Shown piece after piece: positions 6,682 through 13,835 of a DNA stretch of 24,648 nucleotides. Position 1 is the first letter of the stretch, and the number at the start of each line of letters is the position of its first letter. The notes beneath the pieces are model-generated. The model was not told the DNA's origin, did no database searches, and saw only the letters and a list, made by a program, of their open reading frames with translations. Source of the stretch: a virus; IMG/VR virus record IMGVR_UViG_3300028298_000702, positions 1-24,648 of that record, one strand, 5' to 3'. The translations under genes were made by a program, and so were the position numbers.

Positions 6682-7568
6682 TCAATACTCACGATTACAT
6701 TGTCAACAAATTGGTACGAGCTATCGGTTGCAATGATGAAGTACCCTGAAACACTTTCAACCTTCATGTCAACCAGGGTGTAAGTACCACCGGCAGGCTT
6801 GTGGTAGGCTGAGTTTAATTTAACGTCAATCACGCCTTCAGCCCCTTGTATTGCATCAACCAGTTTCGAGAGCATGATCACACCGTCAAATTCTAATCCC
6901 CCGGCATATGCGGCGATAGCATCGGCAATAGGGAAAACAGATGCATCCCTGAGCAGGGAATTATTCCCATTCAACACCAGCCGGTCGCGAACTATCGTAA
7001 TGGATATTTTCAGAATGTCAGCCGAGAGCGAAACGATTTCCAGAGGCACACCGGCGTCTTTCCATTTGCGCCAAAACTCTGTAAACGTTGCCTTTTCTGT
7101 TACATCGAGCGCAGCCTTCACACCGCTCACCAATTTGGCAACCTTAAGGATCACCTTGCCGTTTTTCTCACTCGCAGCGGCATATTTTACAATCTTCGCG
7201 TTTTCATCAATGCGGTCGTACACGTACTGATTGTCTTTCCAGATCAGCGCGTACCCGTACTGAAACTTCTTTGACTCCTCAGCGTACCAGCGTTCATGAT
7301 GCGGGTTCTTAGCAGCTAAAATGCCTGTGATCTCTGCCTTATGATTATCAAACAGCGTCTCAACGATCCACGATCCAACCGCAAACAGCCAGATAAACAA
7401 CCTCCATACTGCGACTTTACTTGCTGAAGTAATATCGGCAAGCAGCGTTTCCCAGGTATCCTGAACGCTGTACGAGTTATTAGCATCAACCACATAATCA
7501 TGCAGCTCCTGAAACGTTGATTTTACAACGTTAAGACGGTCATATATTTCACTGATCTTGCGAGCCAC
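6678..7568 (-). CDS. Putative baseplate J-like protein
   Basis: A 296-aa protein. The N-terminal third is helical with a hydrophobic helix (VAVWRLFIWLFAVGSWIVETLF, about 52-73). The middle contains strand-turn segments (KVILKVAKLVSG, LKISITIVRDRLVLNG), and the C-terminus has the pattern SVSGYFIIATDSSYQF. This layout and its place between the LysM-like/gp25-like genes and the gpI-like gene fit the J-type wedge protein that builds the ring of contractile baseplates. The hydrophobic helix probably packs against neighbouring wedge subunits rather than crossing a membrane (inference). Confidence 0.65.
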   Translation of the reverse strand: MARKISEIYDRLNVVKSTFQELHDYVVDANNSYSVQDTWETLLADITSASKVAVWRLFIWLFAVGSWIVETLFDNHKAEITGILAAKNPHHERWYAEESKKFQYGYALIWKDNQYVYDRIDENAKIVKYAAASEKNGKVILKVAKLVSGVKAALDVTEKATFTEFWRKWKDAGVPLEIVSLSADILKISITIVRDRLVLNGNNSLLRDASVFPIADAIAAYAGGLEFDGVIMLSKLVDAIQGAEGVIDVKLNSAYHKPAGGTYTLVDMKVESVSGYFIIATDSSYQFVDNVIVSIE

Positions 7569-7570
7569 GG

Positions 7571-8143
7571 TTATACCCTCCAGATTAAGTCGTCGATGGT
7601 TCCGGTTGCTCCACTCACATCAACCCTGATCCTGGTGAAGTCAGTAACCAAACCGGCAATATTGAACGTATGCGAAGGTTTGGTTGCATCCAGCTGAAAG
7701 GTTGCACCGGTAATCGCAGAAAAGGATATTCCGTCCAGGGACTGTTCTACATATACCCCAACGTTTCCGGTGAGTGAACTGTAATTGATCTGCACGCTCA
7801 GCTCGTCGCCCAGGTTGGCCAGGCGAACGCCGTCAAAGGATGTATCTCCATCGGCCAGGTCGTAAGCAACGATTTGTTTTATCTGTATCATGTCATCCTG
7901 TGTTATGGAAATCTCTTCACCAAGTCCTGAGACAGGCTTGATATTGTTCCTGGTATAATAATCCAGTACTGAGGCATTGATTACTTTATCCGGGACCAGT
8001 ACCTTCGTCCCTGGTGCAATGGCCATATCGAGTCTTAAAAAGGCGTTGGAAGCAATGATATCAAACACGCCCTCGATGCTACCCATTTCCTGCATGGCAA
8101 TGTCAAATACCGATTGTCCCGATACCGCAATTACTGTTTTCAT
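7571..8143 (-). CDS. Baseplate-associated protein with LysM-like N-terminus and beta-sandwich C-terminus
   Basis: A 190-aa protein. Residues 1-55 look like a LysM-type fold: an initial strand and helix (VIAVSGQSVFDIAMQEMGS), then NAFLRLDMAIAPGTKVLVPD, where PGTKVLVPD matches the usual closing strand of LysM. In phage baseplates such domains often connect hub and wedge rather than bind peptidoglycan. Residues from about 110 on form a beta-rich domain related to the 108-aa protein at 5035-5361. The gene is packed between the gp25-like and J-like genes, overlapping the former by 4 nt. Confidence 0.7.
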   Translation of the reverse strand: MKTVIAVSGQSVFDIAMQEMGSIEGVFDIIASNAFLRLDMAIAPGTKVLVPDKVINASVLDYYTRNNIKPVSGLGEEISITQDDMIQIKQIVAYDLADGDTSFDGVRLANLGDELSVQINYSSLTGNVGVYVEQSLDGISFSAITGATFQLDATKPSHTFNIAGLVTDFTRIRVDVSGATGTIDDLIWRV

Positions 8144-8448
8144 GCTATATATTCTCCTTTCACTGTAATTGTACCATCTGCCAAAAACGTGATGCTTGCT
8201 TTACGCATCCCATCAGCTTCAACCTGAAGCATGATCTCGCGGCGCAGATTATCCTTTTCTTTTTGCGAAAGCGGACCGTGGAAATAATCAATGATGTCGA
8301 TGCCGGTTAAAGGATGCTGCTTGTACTGTCCTTTGCTTGACAGCATCAGATCTTCCACGTGCTGCTCGTCAGAGAAGCCTATGACAAAATCACCAGCTAT
8401 GCTAACCACATCTCCTTCTTCTCCGATCAATATATCTCTCACCATCAT
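8140..8448 (-). CDS. Putative gp25/gpW-like baseplate wedge protein
   Basis: A 102-aa protein (MMVRDILIGEEGDVVSIAGDFVIGFSDEQHVEDLML). Its size, its position before the J-like gene and the pattern of N-terminal strands, then helix (SQKEKDNLRREIMLQVEAD), then C-terminal strands (ASITFLADGTITVKGEY) fit the small gp25/gpW wedge family. The sequence is too diverged for a certain call by eye. An alternative start is the second Met, one codon in. The stop overlaps the next start by 4 nt (ATGA), which suggests translational coupling. Confidence 0.6.
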   Translation of the reverse strand: MMVRDILIGEEGDVVSIAGDFVIGFSDEQHVEDLMLSSKGQYKQHPLTGIDIIDYFHGPLSQKEKDNLRREIMLQVEADGMRKASITFLADGTITVKGEYIA

Positions 8449-8449
8449 G

Positions 8450-8656
8450 TTAAGTCATTGATCCGATCGCGGCTACCGCTCCGGTTGGACATGTTCCTGT
8501 TGAATTTACCACTCCTGCTTTTACGTAAGTATCTATCGCTAATGCTATCGCATCAGCAAGGGCACCGATAGCCTGCTCAGGCTGCGACTCTTTCTTTCTT
8601 GCTTCCAAAAAGGCCGCCTCAATGGCTTGTTTTAATGTAGGTTGATTCAATGGCAT
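8450..8656 (-). CDS. Small Ala-rich hypothetical protein of the baseplate cluster
   Basis: A 68-aa protein, not recognised. Residues 5-48 are likely one or two amphipathic helices (LKQAIEAAFLEARKKE, AIGALADAIALAIDTYVKAG), followed by a short Gly/Ala/Thr-rich tail (TGTCPTGAVAAIGSMT). It abuts the spike-like gene with no gap and is 1 nt before the gp25-like gene, so it is clearly part of the tail operon. The tail resembles the C-terminal segment of the neighbouring spike-like protein in style (TGTGPSGTPI). A tip or chaperone role would be a guess. Confidence 0.6.
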   Translation of the reverse strand: MPLNQPTLKQAIEAAFLEARKKESQPEQAIGALADAIALAIDTYVKAGVVNSTGTCPTGAVAAIGSMT

Positions 8657-9148
8657 TTAAGAAGTTTTTAAAAGCTGACTAAATTTCTGTTTTACTGCTT
8701 CAAAGCTGGGGGCATTAATGGGAGTCCCCGAAGGGCCGGTACCGGTTGTTACCGTAATCTGCGTAATGGCATCAATCAATTCACCAATCAATCCCCCGAG
8801 ATTATTACTTGAGCGCTTCATCAGAAACCCTTCCTTATCAATTCTCATTTCGCTCTGTGGAATTTTCACGTACACCTCGTCAATTTCACTGTAACCACAG
8901 ATGAACGAACTCTCAGGTTTATTGTCGATCAATGCTACCAGCACGTAACTGTCTTTTTTAGGGATCAGCATCATGCCCGTATCCTTGCTATCCATTACGG
9001 AGCGGATTCTTGCCTGCGGACGATCTGCACCGGCTTCGATCACCAGGTCACAACTAAAAGCCTTTTTGTCCACACTCTGGACTTTGCCCACCACCACCTG
9101 AACCGGGGTCTGCCGCTTGATCTGATCGAACACGTCCTTGATGGTCAT
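8657..9148 (-). CDS. Baseplate spike / gpV-like protein with OB-fold N-terminus
   Basis: A 163-aa protein. Residues 12-90 carry the strand pattern of the OB-fold in phage spike proteins (VQVVVGKVQSVDKKAFSCDLVIEA, ARIRSVMD, MMLIPKKDSYVLVALID, SSFICGYSEID). A short C-terminal part (about 105-163) contains a repetitive TTGTGPSGTP stretch and a final helix (FEAVKQKFSQLLKTS). It would cap the hub and act as the central spike in membrane puncture. It overlaps the hub gene by 4 nt, the normal D-V type pairing. Confidence 0.75.
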   Translation of the reverse strand: MTIKDVFDQIKRQTPVQVVVGKVQSVDKKAFSCDLVIEAGADRPQARIRSVMDSKDTGMMLIPKKDSYVLVALIDNKPESSFICGYSEIDEVYVKIPQSEMRIDKEGFLMKRSSNNLGGLIGELIDAITQITVTTGTGPSGTPINAPSFEAVKQKFSQLLKTS

Positions 9149-10080
9149 TGCTTCGCTCCCAGTGTTATGGTTTGACGAAACCCGTCAACCCCGAATTTAT
9201 ACACTACCTTGTCCACCCAGTAACTGCCGGTCTTATCGCTTTCCTGCGGATGTTCCAGTGTGACAATATCGCCATGAAACACAACCGGATCGCCAAACAC
9301 GGTAAAATCCCCGTGAAACCCGTCATACTTGAGCCGGTTCAGTTCGGCCATTGCAAACTTCTTCAAAGCATCGCTGCCGATATTATAAAAATTCAGTGTG
9401 CGCTCTTCCCCTTCATTATCGCCAACTTTCACCTCTTTAATGGTTCCGTTTGGATTGTTCGAAATGGCCGTCACCTTGAGCTTCATATCTTCTTTTCGCT
9501 GATATTCCAGATTTTCTTCCAGAATATTGTAATAGAAGCCGAACGTATGGGTTGTAGCAGTTGCGTCATTGTATGTCTTGCCGATGATCAGTTTGCCTTT
9601 GCGGAAGAACGAATGAAGTCCCCGGCTTTCCCTGAGCTTCTCCAGTATCTTTGCCGGTGAAAGTCCATCGATCACGAAGGTGCCGATCTCTACATCTTCG
9701 TATTCCACTTCGATGCCCGAAAAGCATTCTGTAACGATCTTCTTTAGTGAAGCACTCTTTATTGTTTTTTTGATGGCGGATTGCTTTAGTGAATACATCC
9801 CGTCTTCACAATGAATTTCTATCGGGGTTTTAGGCCGTATTCCTACTATATAACCCTCGAACACCCTGGTCAACTGTTCGCCGTAACCCAATTCAATCGA
9901 CACGGGATTCCCGGGAGCAATCATGGACCGGAGTTTATTGCCGTCCATCTTCAGGTTCATGGGAAGCAGAATATTACAGGTATCTGTGAGCATATCCCAT
10001 GATGATTCAATTTCGATCGAATGCACGAAATCAAACGTGTAGCGGTTTGCAAGGGACATATTTATTACAGGCCGTATCAT
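9145..10080 (-). CDS. Baseplate hub protein (late control gpD-like)
   Basis: A 311-aa protein of the gpD/gp27-like hub family, which forms the ring between tail tube and spike. Seen: N-terminal strands on an elongated beta-barrel pattern (YTFDFVHSIEIESSWDMLTDTCNILLP), the typical PGNPVSIELGYGE segment at about 55-67, then FEGYIVGIRPKTPIEIHCED, a helical insert (SLKKIVTECF, AKILEKLRESRGLHSFFRKGKLIIG) and a C-terminal domain ending DGFRQTITLGAKQ. These are characteristic of hub proteins. It overlaps both neighbours by 4 nt. Confidence 0.85.
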   Translation of the reverse strand: MIRPVINMSLANRYTFDFVHSIEIESSWDMLTDTCNILLPMNLKMDGNKLRSMIAPGNPVSIELGYGEQLTRVFEGYIVGIRPKTPIEIHCEDGMYSLKQSAIKKTIKSASLKKIVTECFSGIEVEYEDVEIGTFVIDGLSPAKILEKLRESRGLHSFFRKGKLIIGKTYNDATATTHTFGFYYNILEENLEYQRKEDMKLKVTAISNNPNGTIKEVKVGDNEGEERTLNFYNIGSDALKKFAMAELNRLKYDGFHGDFTVFGDPVVFHGDIVTLEHPQESDKTGSYWVDKVVYKFGVDGFRQTITLGAKQ

Positions 10081-10706
10081 TCTGCTGAAGCGTATTGTGG
10101 TGTTGTTGGACGCAGTTTCTTATACTCATCTGTAAACCCGATCGGCCAGTCGCTGATCGCCTGGATCTGGAACGGAATGATATTTACGAAGGATGTTTGC
10201 GGCAGAGACCAGTCGGTGATCACGATTTCATAAATGCCCAGGGAGTTTAGTATATCATGCGTTACTTCGATAGCCTGCTTAGCCTCCATATACTGGCGAA
10301 GCAGAACTACATTATCACGGGGCCAGTCCAGCCCTTTCAATGCGAACATGCCCCGGATGGATACCTGGTAGTCGCCATTGCTGATAAACTCCTTCACAGT
10401 CCCGTCACGGCCCTGGATCGCCGTTGTAATGATGCTGCGGGTATTGCTTATTTCAACAATAGCGCTTTCAATGAGCAGATCCTCATCAATGTCCTTGGTC
10501 TTTTTCATCGTCAGGGGCAGAAACTTAGGCAGCTCGGGAAAGTATGTATCACCATAAAATATTTCCTTCATGGCATCGTACATCTTGGCGTTATACTCAG
10601 CCTCGGTTGTAGCCCTGAGCAGACCGTTGATCGTCGTACCAAGTCCGGGCAGGTAAAAAATACCCACCGCACGCAACAGTTCCGGTAACGAAAAGTTAAT
10701 TTCCAT
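10077..10706 (-). CDS. Putative baseplate/tail protein between tape measure and hub (DUF6046-like)
   Basis: A 209-aa protein that I tentatively place with the Bacteroidota DUF6046 tail proteins. It has an early Gly/Leu-rich segment (GIFYLPGLGTTINGLL), a central beta-rich part (SAIVEISNTRSIITTAIQGRDGTVKEFISNGDYQVSIRGMFA, about 82-123) and a C-terminal part with IYEIVITDWSLPQTSFVNIIPFQIQAISD. It fits the slot of the tail-completion or hub-adaptor protein (P2 gpU or LysM-type adaptor). It overlaps the tape measure gene by 11 nt and the hub gene by 4 nt. Family name is from memory. Confidence 0.65.
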   Translation of the reverse strand: MEINFSLPELLRAVGIFYLPGLGTTINGLLRATTEAEYNAKMYDAMKEIFYGDTYFPELPKFLPLTMKKTKDIDEDLLIESAIVEISNTRSIITTAIQGRDGTVKEFISNGDYQVSIRGMFALKGLDWPRDNVVLLRQYMEAKQAIEVTHDILNSLGIYEIVITDWSLPQTSFVNIIPFQIQAISDWPIGFTDEYKKLRPTTPQYASAE

Positions 10707-12732
10707 AGCCGGGTTGATAATCTGAATAAGCAGAATTCAAAATTCCAACAAGAGTTTCTTTTACCTTGGCCGTGCTCTGCTCAAGTTTGGTGGTATTGAT
10801 CGTGATATTGACCTCCTGCCTGGCAATGCTTAGAGATTTATTTTTCATGATGCCGGCTGCCTGATCCATGTATTCCATGCGCTGAGGACTCTCTACAAGA
10901 GGTCTACTGGGAGCAGGGGCAGGACTTCCATATTGAAGATTAAAGAGTCTTGATTCATCAATATTTATTGCTTGACGGTTTTGGGAAATTTGAGCATCCA
11001 ATTCATCTGCAGTGAGTTTATCTGCATCCTTTGCACCGCGTCGTCCTGCACTTAACTGATAATTTAGTCTTCGTGCCTTATTTTGAAGGTTTTCCCACCA
11101 ACTAAATTCGGGCCCGTTTTCTTTCAAATCTTCGCCCTTTTTTATCCTCTCTTTGATTTTTTCTTTCAACACTTCTGCCAGAGCAACCTTTTCAATCGAA
11201 GCAGCATATTCGTTAAACGCTATCGTTGCCTTTTCGGTCGTAATGGTATCAATAGTCAATTGCCCGAAATATTCCTTCGAGATCGTCTTTAGTTTGTCGA
11301 GTGCCTGTTGTCTTTGTTCATAAGACAGTCTTAAATTCCGGGCGGTTTTAATCAGTTGCTCTGCCTCAAATTTTTCATCAATGGTTGACTCTCTTGCCCG
11401 CTGTTGTGCATCCTTAAAATCCTCTGCAGCAAGTGTTGCAGCATCATAATTCTTCGAAATACTATAAATTGCCGCTCCAAGCATAGTCAGACCGGCAACG
11501 ATAGCCAGTATCGGCATGGCATATTGAGCTGCATTGAGCGCCCATTGTGCAGTGGTGAGGGCTTTGATCCCGGTCCCGATAGCCCCGAACAAGGGAACCA
11601 TCTGGCTCAGTGGCACCAGGGTCTGTATAAGGTACTCGCTCCATGGAAGCATCGAGCCAGTGGCATTAAAGATGCTGATCTTAAAATCGTCCATCCTGGC
11701 CTTGACCAGTTCGATTTCGTGTGCGTATGTCTTTGTGCGAATTGCAGCCTGCTCATAGGCGACCTGTGTGCCGGTGACCTTGTCGGTCATCTCCTTGACC
11801 GATGAGGCCCCTGAGATGAGGATTTGGGCTGCATTGATGTTTTCACGGCCAAAGAGCTTAGCCATATAGGTTGCATTGCCCAGGTGTTTCTGCATGGCCG
11901 CCAGGGCGCCTGATAATCCCTGGGTCTTTAAATTGACCCCCGGAATGTTTTGAGTCTGCAGAATCAAAAGAACGTTGCGCAAAGCATTGCCTGCTTCAGA
12001 ACCCTTTAAACCCCGTTGCGATAGTATTTCAATGGCCCCGGTTGCATCTTCAATGCTTAATCCTGCCTGCTTGGCAACAGATCCGGAGTCTTTCAGTGCC
12101 GCTGCGAGATCAGGAATTTCCGCGGCGCCGTACTTTGCCCCGGCGCCCAGAGTGTTGATCACCCGGGCGGCTTCGGATACAGGAAGCTGAAATTGATTCA
12201 GGGCAAACGACATGGTGTCGGCTGCCATGGGCAAATCCGTACCGGCAGCCTGGGCCAGTGTAATGGTTTCCTTCTGCAAGGCCTTCAATCCTTCAACCCC
12301 GCCAATGGTTGCAATATCGATATTGGAGGCAAGCAGCTTGAATGCTTCCACGGCCTGAGCCGCACCGATGCCACTTGATGTCCCCATTTCACGGGCTGCA
12401 GCGCTTAACACCGATAGGTCATTGCCACTTACCCCGGTGATGGCTGAAAGATCTGCCATCTTTTGTTCAAAGTCAAGTCCCGGCTGAACCGTTCCCCTGA
12501 ACGCATCAGTGACGTTACGAACGTTGTCGGCTATGGCGGCAAAACTGAGCTGGGAAATTGCGGTTTTATAAGTCTTAACTGAGGTGTTCAGACTGTTGAA
12601 TGATTCTTTGACATCTCCTTCAAATACAGTGACCTTCTGGATGAGCTTGTTGAACTCTCCCTGAAGGTTTTTGATGGCGATAAACGCATCACCTTCAAAG
12701 TTTATGTTTATATTTGCAGAAGCGTCAGACAT
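10696..12732 (-). CDS. Tail tape measure protein (TP901 type)
   Basis: A 678-aa protein that sets tail length and is held inside the tube until injection. Seen: an N-terminal coiled-coil region (about 15-80), then the conserved TP901-type core (about 85-300) with QKMADLSAITGVS, AAREMGTSSGIGAAQAVEAFKLLAS, GLSIEDATGAIEILSQRGLKGSEAGNALRN, hydrophobic transmembrane-like helices at about 370-430 (LVPLSQMVPLFGAIG, AMPILAIVAGLTMLGAAIY), and a charged helical C-terminal region. At 678 aa it is a fairly short tape measure, suggesting a short tail of roughly 100 nm by the usual 1.5 Angstrom per residue rule (inference). It follows the chaperone frameshift genes as expected. Confidence 0.93.
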   Translation of the reverse strand: MSDASANININFEGDAFIAIKNLQGEFNKLIQKVTVFEGDVKESFNSLNTSVKTYKTAISQLSFAAIADNVRNVTDAFRGTVQPGLDFEQKMADLSAITGVSGNDLSVLSAAAREMGTSSGIGAAQAVEAFKLLASNIDIATIGGVEGLKALQKETITLAQAAGTDLPMAADTMSFALNQFQLPVSEAARVINTLGAGAKYGAAEIPDLAAALKDSGSVAKQAGLSIEDATGAIEILSQRGLKGSEAGNALRNVLLILQTQNIPGVNLKTQGLSGALAAMQKHLGNATYMAKLFGRENINAAQILISGASSVKEMTDKVTGTQVAYEQAAIRTKTYAHEIELVKARMDDFKISIFNATGSMLPWSEYLIQTLVPLSQMVPLFGAIGTGIKALTTAQWALNAAQYAMPILAIVAGLTMLGAAIYSISKNYDAATLAAEDFKDAQQRARESTIDEKFEAEQLIKTARNLRLSYEQRQQALDKLKTISKEYFGQLTIDTITTEKATIAFNEYAASIEKVALAEVLKEKIKERIKKGEDLKENGPEFSWWENLQNKARRLNYQLSAGRRGAKDADKLTADELDAQISQNRQAINIDESRLFNLQYGSPAPAPSRPLVESPQRMEYMDQAAGIMKNKSLSIARQEVNITINTTKLEQSTAKVKETLVGILNSAYSDYQPGYGN

Positions 12733-12763
12733 ATACTATGCAAATTCTGTATTCCGTTATCGG

Positions 12764-12826
12764 TTATTTTTTCTTTGGAAGCCTTCTGTTAACTCTTGTT
12801 TTGCATATTTGGGACGGTCTTCGCAT
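12764..12826 (-). CDS. Possible 20-aa basic micro-ORF between chaperone and tape measure
   Basis: In the 106-bp gap between the chaperone -1 frame stop (12839) and the tape measure start (12732) the minus strand holds an ATG ORF of 20 codons (MRRPSQICKTRVNRRLPKKK) with 10 Arg/Lys residues. No ribosome binding site is visible, but neither is one before the real genes here. It may be a micro-protein, or chance. The rest of the gap shows nothing I can name. Confidence 0.25.
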   Translation of the reverse strand: MRRPSQICKTRVNRRLPKKK

Positions 12827-12838
12827 CGCTTTCAAACG

Positions 12839-13392
12839 TTAAGTCCCGAACATCTTCATGATCACTTTTGCCATGGCCTCTTCCATTAATTGCTGATCGT
12901 ATTGTTTGAGCCAGATTGCCTGTGAGGCAAGATCCGCAAACTCATCCTCTTCCAAACTAAAAGGATCAAGGCCGAATTGCTGACGTATCAGCGACCCGGC
13001 CTTGCGTAAGTCATCGCCTCCTGACTCCGGATCAATCAGCCGGGAGGCTACATTTTTTTTACCTGGGTTTCCAGTATGCGAAACAGCTTGTTCACCTGAA
13101 GAAGCACTGAAAACTTCACCTCATCGTTGGTTTTGATTTCCTCATCACCACCGAGCCAGCAGTTTTCCATCACCACACTTCCTCCGCGTATCGGGTCGCT
13201 GTCCATGAACCGGCTTGCAGCTGCAATCGTTTCGAGGTTGGGCTTTTTGAAATACCCGGCAACCACCCTGCCGTCATCCAGGGTAACTGTGATCTGGTTG
13301 ACTTCTCCCCAGCGTGATTTCCAATGCCCTATCTGAGCCTGGGTAACTCCACCAGGTAAACTCCCCTGGAGATCTACATCTGTCTTTTTCAT
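12839..13392 (-). CDS. Tail assembly chaperone, -1 frameshift product (GT-like)
   Basis: Predicted 184-aa fusion made when ribosomes slip back one base at A AAA AAA (13054-13060). The first 113 residues are shared with the zero-frame protein. The extra 71 residues run from NVASRLIDPESG to MAKVIMKMFGT and contain the pattern FADLASQAIWLKQYD, of the acidic-then-IWL type seen in the T part of tail chaperones. This frame has no start codon of its own near the 5' end, yet is intact for 71 codons and ends just before the tape measure gene. In lambda and most long-tailed phages the G and GT proteins, made in a fixed ratio, load the tape measure for tube polymerisation. Coordinates cover both frames. 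Confidence 0.88.
13016..13060 (-). promoter_or_regulatory. Programmed -1 frameshift signal in the tail chaperone gene
   Basis: The slippery heptamer A AAA AAA (plus-strand 13054-13060) is in the correct phase, within a run of eight adenines. The zero-frame stop TAG (13048-13050) lies 3 nt further on. After a 5-nt spacer comes a stem of GCCTCC (13043-13048) with GGAGGC (13016-13021). The interior includes a further CGG/CCG pairing. Heptamer, spacing and stem are all as in known -1 sites. Confidence 0.85.
13048..13392 (-). CDS. Tail assembly chaperone, zero-frame product (G-like)
   Basis: A 114-aa protein (MKKTDVDLQGSLPGGVTQ to LETQVKKM) that ends in a TAG just after the slippery run. The position between tail tube and tape measure, the size and the frameshift identify it as the short tail chaperone. 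Its central part (WGEVNQITVTLDDGRVVAGYFKKP) is beta-rich. I chose the ATG at 13392 because it forms a TAATG junction with the tube gene stop. An in-frame ATG at 13401 would add three residues. Confidence 0.85.
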   Translation of the reverse strand: MKKTDVDLQGSLPGGVTQAQIGHWKSRWGEVNQITVTLDDGRVVAGYFKKPNLETIAAASRFMDSDPIRGGSVVMENCWLGGDEEIKTNDEVKFSVLLQVNKLFRILETQVKKM

Positions 13393-13814
13393 TATGCCCA
13401 TTCAATATGTGTGACAATAAGTTCGAATTCGGTTTCAATCACCGTGTCGCCTGATTTCACATCCCGTTTGTTGGAAATGAATTCGCAGTTGCGGATGACA
13501 TGATTGACCAGCATGTCACTGCCCTCGGCCATAAAGGTCACGACAAGATCAAATGGAGCAATGTCAATGAGCCGTTTCATCGGTCCCAGGCTCTTGAGCA
13601 GGGCATCCACTTCATAGGAGTGCAGCGTGATCTTGGCCGAAGCTTCATATTTTCCAAGGCCACGGCTCACCGGAAATATACCAGCGCCGTAATTGTTCTT
13701 CTTATCCTGTTTCTCTTCGTATGAAACGGCAGTGATGCCCGATACGATGCGACCCAGAAGACTTACGTTCACTGATGCCCAGGAGTGACGGATTCCGTTA
13801 ATTAATGGTATCAT
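13392..13814 (-). CDS. Tail tube protein
   Basis: A 140-aa protein forming the inner tube of the contractile tail. Seen: start MIPLINGIRHSWASVNVSLLGRIVSGITAVSYEEK, a beta-barrel pattern, and the sequence GIFPVSRGLGKYEASAKITLHSYEVDALLKSL, typical of contractile-tail tube proteins, in which the YEASAKITL strand lines the ring. It directly follows the sheath gene (21-bp gap) and precedes the chaperone, the standard order. The length matches small tube proteins. Confidence 0.85.
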   Translation of the reverse strand: MIPLINGIRHSWASVNVSLLGRIVSGITAVSYEEKQDKKNNYGAGIFPVSRGLGKYEASAKITLHSYEVDALLKSLGPMKRLIDIAPFDLVVTFMAEGSDMLVNHVIRNCEFISNKRDVKSGDTVIETEFELIVTHIEWA

Positions 13815-13835
13815 GATAAATGGTTTTTAAAAGGA

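Noticed and set aside
9148-9660. 170-codon plus-strand ORF opposite the hub gene
   Set aside because: Antisense to the well-supported hub protein, with no domain-like pattern.
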